Assembly: GCF_009730915.1 (NCBI RefSeq)
Contig: NC_052489.1
Span: forward strand, 1,860,001-1,924,000
Source: Dioscorea cayenensis subsp. rotundata
Taxonomy: Eukaryota; Streptophyta; Magnoliopsida; Dioscoreales; Dioscoreaceae
DNA: 64,000 nt
Direction of reading: 5' to 3'
Made by a program: the position numbers and the translations under genes. Positions within the stretch are counted from its first letter, which is position 1, and each line of letters opens with the position of its first letter. Under the pieces are notes generated by a model. The model saw nothing but the letters and a program-made list of their open reading frames with translations, made no database searches and was not told where the DNA came from. Below are positions 57,698 to 64,000 of the stretch, piece after piece.

Positions 57698-60600
57698 TCA
57701 CCTGTCAATTAGATCAGTGTAGTTACTGATGTCGAAGTTCGTTATCGCATTCAACCCCCGTAGTTTGATGAGGCCGATGTCGTAAGCTATCGCAGCTTCT
57801 TCTTCCGTATCTAGCATTATTATTTGATGATTATTGTTTAATGGAATGGCTGTTTAAACAAACTAACGATGGCTACAGAAAAGAGAACACTCACCAAAAG
57901 CTCCGAGGAAAATAGCTCTAGTGCCTGCAACTGAGCCTAGACGAGCTTGCCATTTCCCGTCTTTTCCTCTTCTACAGTATGGAAATAGCTAGATTAGCTC
58001 CAAATAAAGAACGTATCAGCTATAACAAAAGAAATGAAATGAAAGGGATTACCTTGTAACTCCTCGATACGAAGAAATTCCTCTTGAGAAACTTCTACTT
58101 CGCCTGCAACACAAAGATACTTGATCATAATGAGAAATGCAATCACTGAATCAAACCTGCATTTAATGTTCAAAAGTATGAATATACCTTCTAAGACATT
58201 GAATCCATTCATCCTGGGACATGCTTGTCATTTCCTCGAGTTCCTTCTCATATTCTGATATCTGCATAAGTGCCCCACAGTCACAACACCAAAAAAAAAT
58301 TGATATATTGAAAAATGGGACATTCATAAGTTCCTACAAGACAAGAATCAGGATATGGAAAAAGACTAACAGGAAAATTTAATTTGGTACTGGAGTTTGG
58401 ACCCCAGTATTTAAGGGCAGCAAGGTCATATGCTCTAGCTGCATCTTCCTCAGTGTCATAACCTCCTGCACGGGACACCGATGATAATTGTAAGCAACGT
58501 GTTTGCGTACCACAATAACAAGATGTGTGGAACATCAGTGGCAAACATTGACTTTACCTAGATAGACTGATGCATTGCGGCAGCAGGAACAGATGGCACA
58601 AAAGAAAAAAGATTAGTAAACAACAAATGCATTAAATGAAAACAAAATGACAAAACTTTGTACGCAAGAATTTTAGTTTTATCCTCAGCTTTGAGTCAAA
58701 AGGTTGTGGCCTTTAAATTCAATTCACTCGAAGAGGAAGTCATACTGGTTAAGTACAATCCAACTGGATGGACAAAGAAAATAGAATGACACAACTTATT
58801 CAAAAGTTAAAATAAAATCATTACTTTGTTGTTCGCTCAAATAGTGACAAACACAATCACTGCAATAGATATACTGATAACCAATTAATAGGGTGATAAT
58901 CAAGCTCAAGGACTATCAGATCAATAACGCTAAATACAGGAAAAGAGGAGATATAGGATCCCATATCACCATGACATATTTGGTAAAAAAAATCTAAGCA
59001 ATGAATGCTTAAGCACGTTTGCACAACTTTGTCTCAAGAGTCCATCTTCACCTAGAACAAGTATTGTGTATTAATTAAGAGTAATTTTACCAAGATAAAC
59101 AGTATGTAACTATCAACTGTATATTTTGAATCCATTGTTTAATTCATAGAGAAAATAATGGTTTAAAAGAAAACAAAGCAGATGGTGGACAAAGACAAAT
59201 AACAAAGAAGGAAATGATGCCCAGAACTACAGATGGCACAAAACAGTATGAATTTTGTGCATTAACTCTAGTATCAATAAACACATATACGAACTTATTA
59301 TACTTCCATGACACGTGCCCATAGAAGCTTTCAAAAACAGATAAACAAGAATGAAATGATTTTGTAATTACAAAATCAACATATTTCACAAAATTCATTA
59401 TTTGGTTAGAAAAGAAAAAATTAATGAACTTCCAACTGCTGACTTTGCCAACTTAGACTTTCTCGTTAATTGTCAAATAATATAACCTGAATTATACGCC
59501 TGCAATTTTAGCTTGACATAAGCATTGAAATAATCCAGTGAGAAACCAATGCATCCAGGGCATATTCATGCTTTTATTAGTAACAAGGATGATATAAGTA
59601 AACCTTCAATGTCCATAAAAATTACCAGATAATTCTTAACAATGAAGATGTACCTTGCTTTCCTTTACGCCTCCGGCTTTCTATGTTGATGGTGCCATCC
59701 CACAAATGAGCTTCAAATTTCCCACTCCACCGATGTCTGTAAGTAGTAAAGTCATTTATCAAATCATACTATACATCTCTAAAGACAGAAGCATCCACTA
59801 CCTTCAAAACTTCAGCTTTAACTGAAAAAACACAAAAGAATCTATAACAAAGTAGGTAAGCATTTTCTTCAGAACTCACTTAGTAACACCATGATAACTT
59901 GATGATCTCGGAACAGGTGCCTTCTTCGGAGCAACAATAGCAGAGTCATCACCAACCTTCTCCACTAAAGCTTTGTCCGCATCCTCGACCAATATTAAAT
60001 CCCCAGAAACCCCCAACAAAGCATTGTCCCTCTCAGTAATCCCCACAGAAACCATAGTCCCACTCTCAGCTAAAAAAGAACCGGCATTCATTCCAGAGCT
60101 CTCAATGGAAGCAATGGGCTCACCAAAGGCTACAAAAGAATCATCCTTCTTCTCATTGCTCTCAATGGCAAAAATTGCATCAATCTCAGCCACCAATGAA
60201 CCATCCTTCTCCCGTCCACTCTCGGAGACATTTATAGAACCATTAACAGCTTCTAAACAACCATTCTCCTCACCAGTCTTCTCAACAGCAACTAAAGCAT
60301 TAACAATACAGCCTCCATCATTTTCCAAGGACCCACCTTTCTTCTCCTTACTCTCAGAACAAATAATAAGAGAAGAACCAGCTTCCAAGGAAGCATCTTT
60401 CTTCTCATCACAAGCACTAATATCAAAAGCAATCATAGGATCACCATCAACTTCCAAGGAGCCAAATTTCTCAGTATCCGCGCAACTAGATGCAAAACCG
60501 GCAAAGTCCGGCATTGATGTTTCATCGACTGATTGATGGTAAGCGCCGGCAGCCACCAAGGAGCCATCGATCTCCTTTGAGTCGCCGGGAAGCTCAAATT

Positions 60601-60808
60601 CTTGAAGCTCCTCGGAGGAGGCCACCGGCGAACCCCGGCTCCGAATCTCTCCTCCTCTTTCTCACTAACAAAAACGATTAAATTCACCAAAAATAAATAA
60701 ATAATAAAGAAAAAAAATTCCACAAATACCAAAAAATCTATTTGAAACTAATGTTGATTTGATTCAAAGAAAAAACGAAGAAAATAGATTAAAGAACATA
60801 CCTTTCAT
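57698..60808 (-). CDS. Divergent double-AP2 transcription factor with repeat-built N-terminus, gene B
   Basis: Nine exons join in frame: 60808-60802, 60660-59880, 59736-59654, 58566-58558 (9-nt micro-exon), 58465-58371, 58261-58188, 58103-58053, 57971-57895 and 57810-57698. They total 1290 nt, 429 aa. The open frame of exon 2 has no usable ATG before residue 52. A seven-base coding first exon (ATGAAAG, donor GTATG) joins it in frame, giving [13 protein letters not shown], so I chose that start. Residues about 30-230 are acidic and made of degenerate 20-24-aa repeats. The AP2 repeats are at about 258-324 ([20 protein letters not shown]) and 360-416 ([20 protein letters not shown]). Exons of 83, 9, 95, 74 and 51 nt are identical in length to those of gene A, proving tandem duplication. 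The role is inferred as a nuclear DNA-binding regulator. Confidence 0.92.
58558..58566 (-). other. 9-nt micro-exon of AP2 gene B
   Basis: CAG|TCTATCTAG|GTAAAG on the minus strand, coding VYLG with flanking bases, in the same position and phase as in gene A. Confidence 0.92.
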
Positions 60809-61619
60809 AATCGAATCCAGCGTGTTTGCTTGAATTTCAACGCAAATCAAAAGATTTGGGATAATGAGAAGCGATTTAAGAGAAAGAATCGAAGGGAAAC
60901 CGGAGGGATTAGAGCACTAGGGCACGGGGAAGGAGACGCTGTTCTGATGAGGATTCTGACCGTAGATTTAAAGAAGATGCGTATCTCGATATGTTTGGTT
61001 TCCGTGATGCCTCAAGATTCGCGACTGATGGATGTGTGAGAATCTCAAGAAGTGGGAACCCTAGGGAGAGCATATCACGAGATGAGCCAGAGCTTAATTA
61101 AATAATTATTAAATCGAAATCCAAATTAAATATAGTAAATTATCGAATTTATATATATATCACGCTTTATTGAAGAAAAAAAAAACAACATAGAACAAAA
61201 AAAAATGCTGAACAAATATAAATTAATATAAAAATAATGACAACAACAACAAAAACATAAATTACAAAACTAAAACATTCACGAAAGTGGAAGAGACGAC
61301 AACAATAAAAATTAACACAAAATCAAACAAAAAAATAGAAAATATAAACAAATGTTATTTGGGTGACTGTGTCAAGGGGTCACTTGGAGAGCTACTCAGT
61401 CTTCAAAGTGCAAGAAGCAATCAAGACTTTTTTGATTGTTGGAAGTGACTCCCAGAGAATGGCCTTGTGGGACTCTTGGTAAATTTTGATTCAAAGTGCT
61501 TTAGATTTTATTTATTTGTATTAAATATTATTATTGTATTATTTTATATAATCAAAAGTTTTTATCAAATTATCAAAAAATCAAAAGTAAATTATTTTCG
61601 TAAAATTTAATAAAAAGAG
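60809..61619. other. AP2 gene B upstream region, AT-rich
   Basis: It contains the leader and promoter of gene B up to about 61070 and then AT-rich DNA. No further gene is recognised. No strong TATA box was found, although TA tracts lie near 61150. Confidence 0.4.
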
Positions 61620-62520
61620 CCTGACATTTTGGAAAATACAATTGGACATTTGATAAAAGGGGAATTTTCACAATTAAATCCTTCTATAAATTCCTAATAA
61701 ACAGTGGAATTCGCAGTCCTTTATATCCCTAAGTCTTGAAAATACGATGTCCAAGTAAAATCTCTTTGTTCTGTTGGTTAACGTGAGATGACAAAATTCT
61801 TACTCTTTCAAACCTCTTCAAAAAAGGTTTTAACACACAAGCTGCCACAGAAACTTATGTTCTTTGTCACAAAGATTCTGAAACAATGGAACACCTTTTC
61901 TTTAACTGCGAATTCTCGGAGCGCATATGGTCTTTCTTCAATCAATGCTTAAACCTTCATTCTTCTCCTCCAACTATTGCTTCAATTTGGACCACCTAGC
62001 TATCTTCTCAAAACACCCGGTTCCACATCCTCTAGGGACCTTGTCATAAGAGCTATCATGTGAAACATTTGGCTGGAACGGAATAATCGAAATTTCATGA
62101 TTTTCTGCAGCTATAGGGAATCAACAACCACTCTTAAACGAAGCATCTCAGAAGATAAAGTGAACTTTAACTTTATTAGTACTCGAGCTACGGATTGTCC
62201 TGGTGATAGATACCTCTACAATGCCAGACACCACTGCGGAACCTCAAGTTAGGGAGTGATTCACTTCCTATCTTTTAGTTAGCTGATGAAGACCTTTGAC
62301 ACCTTTTGGCGCTCTTGGTCTTTCAGCTATGGAGTTCTTTTCGCTTCTTTCGTTTTTGTTTGATCTACGATGACTTCCTGGGAAGTACATCACTACTGGT
62401 GATGACTTCCTAATACGCTTGGATCAAGGTAGTTCCTTTTTTCTCTTCTTTATTTTTCATTCTGTACTCGTTTCTGGTTTTTGAATAAAATTATAGTTTA
62501 TCTACTTATTTTTTTAAAAA
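61620..62520 (+). mobile_element. 3' fragment of an L1-type LINE
   Basis: Translated in pieces it matches the end of the LINE at 1-5855: FTIKSFYKFL, ILTLSNLFKKGF, YVLCHKDSETMEHLFFNC, IWSFFNQCL and IMWNIWLERNNRNF, the zinc-binding RVT domain. Several stops and shifts interrupt it. Only the last part of ORF2 and the 3' tail are present, as expected for 5'-truncated LINE insertions. It ends in a T/A-rich stretch near 62480-62520. It is older than the element at the left edge. Confidence 0.82.
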
Positions 62521-62985
62521 AAAGCCTACCATAGTCCATGAGCTATTCTCAAAAAATTCATCTCGATCTATTCATAAAAAAATTAAAAAAATTAGGCAGC
62601 TCCTTTTCATTAAAATATTATTTAAATATGGGCAAAAGATTTGGATATGGTTCTGAGTCTTTAAAATACACTTCCACCTTAAAAAGAAACATTAAAAAAT
62701 TACCACAAAATCAACAGCATGAAAAACCAGTACCACTTGATATTAGAACACAAGATGAACAAAAATAAGAGACTTGCATTGCATTTTAATGTCAGAAGTT
62801 CAGACAAGTGTTCTAACTGTCTCAATCAATGCATACATGAAAGAGAAGTAAAATGCAAATACAATTGCATTATTTGCATCTGCTCATTTTGGAAAATCAA
62901 GCAAATTAACAGAGCAAGTTAACGACTAAAGCACACTGATAAAGATGCTAACTTTAGGAGTTCAGTCATTTGGAGAAGTATATGT
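62521..62985. other. Spacer, EB1 3' flank
   Basis: No gene recognised. It is probably the EB1 3' UTR on the minus strand. Confidence 0.4.
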
Positions 62986-64000
62986 TCACTGAGTTTCCTC
63001 GGCTTCTGCATCATCTTCGACAGGATTGTCGAGAAGTTCTTGAGCTTCAGCTAGAGGAGAGTCTTGAGCATCAGCAGCATACAAAATCTTTCTAATGGCT
63101 TTAGTCATCTGTAAAGAGGATAGCCAATCAATAGCACTGTTCAAAATTATGATTGTTTGTGTTTAAACAATAAATTGCCATGTTTCCAATTAAATCATGA
63201 CAAAATTTGTAAAGCTTATTTTCCATAGCAAATGGAGTGTAGCTTAACAAACCATAAACCAACATTTCGAGAATTTCTAACCTGTGGCATCAGAAACCAT
63301 ACATGATAAATTTGCATCTATTTTCCTTGCAGGATTTGCCATTTCTACTGATAGAGCACTATAACAGGTTTTCTATTAACCATACATGACAATGGAGGGG
63401 TACAAAAAAATTTTATGTTACATGTGACCAATGAAAGCTCAGGTTTGGTACTGTACCTTACTATTATATATAGATCTGTTCTCTAACTTGAACACATCTG
63501 ATGATTTTCACTGGTACAGGTTAAATAAAGAGAGAACTACATACCGGCAGATGCTCAAGTTCAGGTCTTTGGCAAAGTATTTCAATATCCCGCAACTTTG
63601 CAAAGTAGAAGTCTCTTTCCTTCTCCATGTTATCAACAGAGAGCTTGAGATCTGCAATCTGCATTGAAACAACAATTGTTTATTTCTTTTCTTGTTAGTA
63701 TACTACACAAAGCAGGATACTGAAATAGATAGACGTGGATATTAGGATGAGATTAAATTATTGGGAATGCCAGATATTCAAACTTTTTTGAATTTGAGAT
63801 AAAGGTAAACGAATCAAGAATTTGTCAAAAGAGAGAATGGAACAGGGAATATCAATCCTGTTTGACCATCACTAAACAGTAAGATAAAAATATGTAAGAA
63901 AAATTGCAATATCACATACTAACAATTCACTCTCTTGAGTTTTAGTACCTTCTCAGATAATTCTTGAATCTGAGCCGCAGAATGCTCTGCATTTGTTACT
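62986..64000 (-). CDS. EB1: EB1-type microtubule plus-end binding protein, 3' end only
   Basis: EB1 proteins track growing microtubule ends through an N-terminal CH domain and dimerise through a C-terminal coiled coil. Three exons of the C-terminal half are seen: one running off the window edge to 63949 (TNAEHSAAQIQELSEK), then 63658-63545 (IADLKLSVDNMEKERDFYFA, then KLRDIEILCQRPELEHLP), then 63108-62986 (MTKAIRKILYAADAQDSPLA, acidic tail, stop). The middle exon holds the EB homology motif, with DFYFAKLRDIEILCQ forming the coiled coil and four-helix bundle. KAIRKILYAAD closes the domain. The acidic tail ends EAEETQ, unlike the EEY/F end of animals, as is usual in plants. Splice sites are intact. 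The N-terminal part lies beyond 64000. Confidence 0.93.

Noticed and set aside
59973-60536. A 187-codon plus-strand frame opposite AP2 gene B exon 2
   Set aside because: It is the complement of the repeat-rich N-terminal coding region. The repeats keep the opposite strand open.
1-64000. Search for CRISPR arrays, operons or prokaryote-type systems
   Set aside because: Spliced plant genes throughout. Repeats present are microsatellites, MITEs and local duplications, none with regular repeat-spacer structure.

Overview
The window is nuclear DNA from a flowering plant. It carries spliced genes with canonical GT-AG introns, plant-specific families (class I TCP, double-AP2 factors, plastid KASIII with a transit peptide), AT-rich intergenic DNA, plant L1-type LINEs, MITEs, a solo LTR and tRNA-derived SINEs. 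I cannot name the species from sequence alone. A block of exactly 1,000 N (10974-11973) marks a scaffold join.

Layout: 1-5855 is a minus-strand LINE whose 3' end lies off the left edge. 5856-9180 is repeat-rich (two Stowaway-like MITEs, a solo LTR, a 55-bp duplication). A sphinganine C4-hydroxylase-like gene (9182-10088, minus) has several frame breaks near its end. A compositionally odd block borders the gap. After 2.4 kb of AT-rich DNA come a tRNA-Glu (14365-14438, plus), plastid KASIII (14800-18061, minus, 8 exons, 404 aa, intact) and a THADA/Trm732-type gene (18659-25936, minus, 4 exons, about 2118 aa, two frame breaks at A runs). A DUF616 (TOD1/MUCI70-like) gene (27083-30426, plus, 8 exons, 457 aa) points tail-to-tail at CUL3 (31160-35631, minus, 2 exons, 733 aa).

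35.7-44 kb is gene-poor and AT-rich. It holds a small Mutator-like MITE with 11-bp target duplications, two doubtful small ORFs, and a cluster of TGACGTCA motifs ahead of a TATA box with no obvious protein gene. A class I TCP gene (44551-45714, plus) has its own class I TCP binding motifs upstream but is broken into several frames. A 55-codon, two-exon candidate for a small membrane protein spans 47272-49859. Next come the remains of a POPEYE/bHLH47-like gene (51133-52670) with one tRNA-derived SINE inside it and a second, inverted copy just beyond, both with clear target-site duplications. Two tandem, divergent double-AP2 factor genes follow (53566-56327 and 57698-60808, both minus). They share five exon lengths, including the 9-nt micro-exon coding VYLG, but have unrelated acidic N-terminal regions, one built of about nine degenerate 20-24-aa repeats. 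A LINE 3' fragment (about 61620-62520, plus) and the 3' end of an EB1 gene (from 62986, minus, running off the right edge) close the window.

The genes are ordinary dispersed plant genes and do not form one pathway. The most distinctive content is the AP2 pair. The concentration of one-base frame breaks in three otherwise well-conserved genes (hydroxylase, THADA, TCP) raises the question of base-level assembly errors versus real decay.
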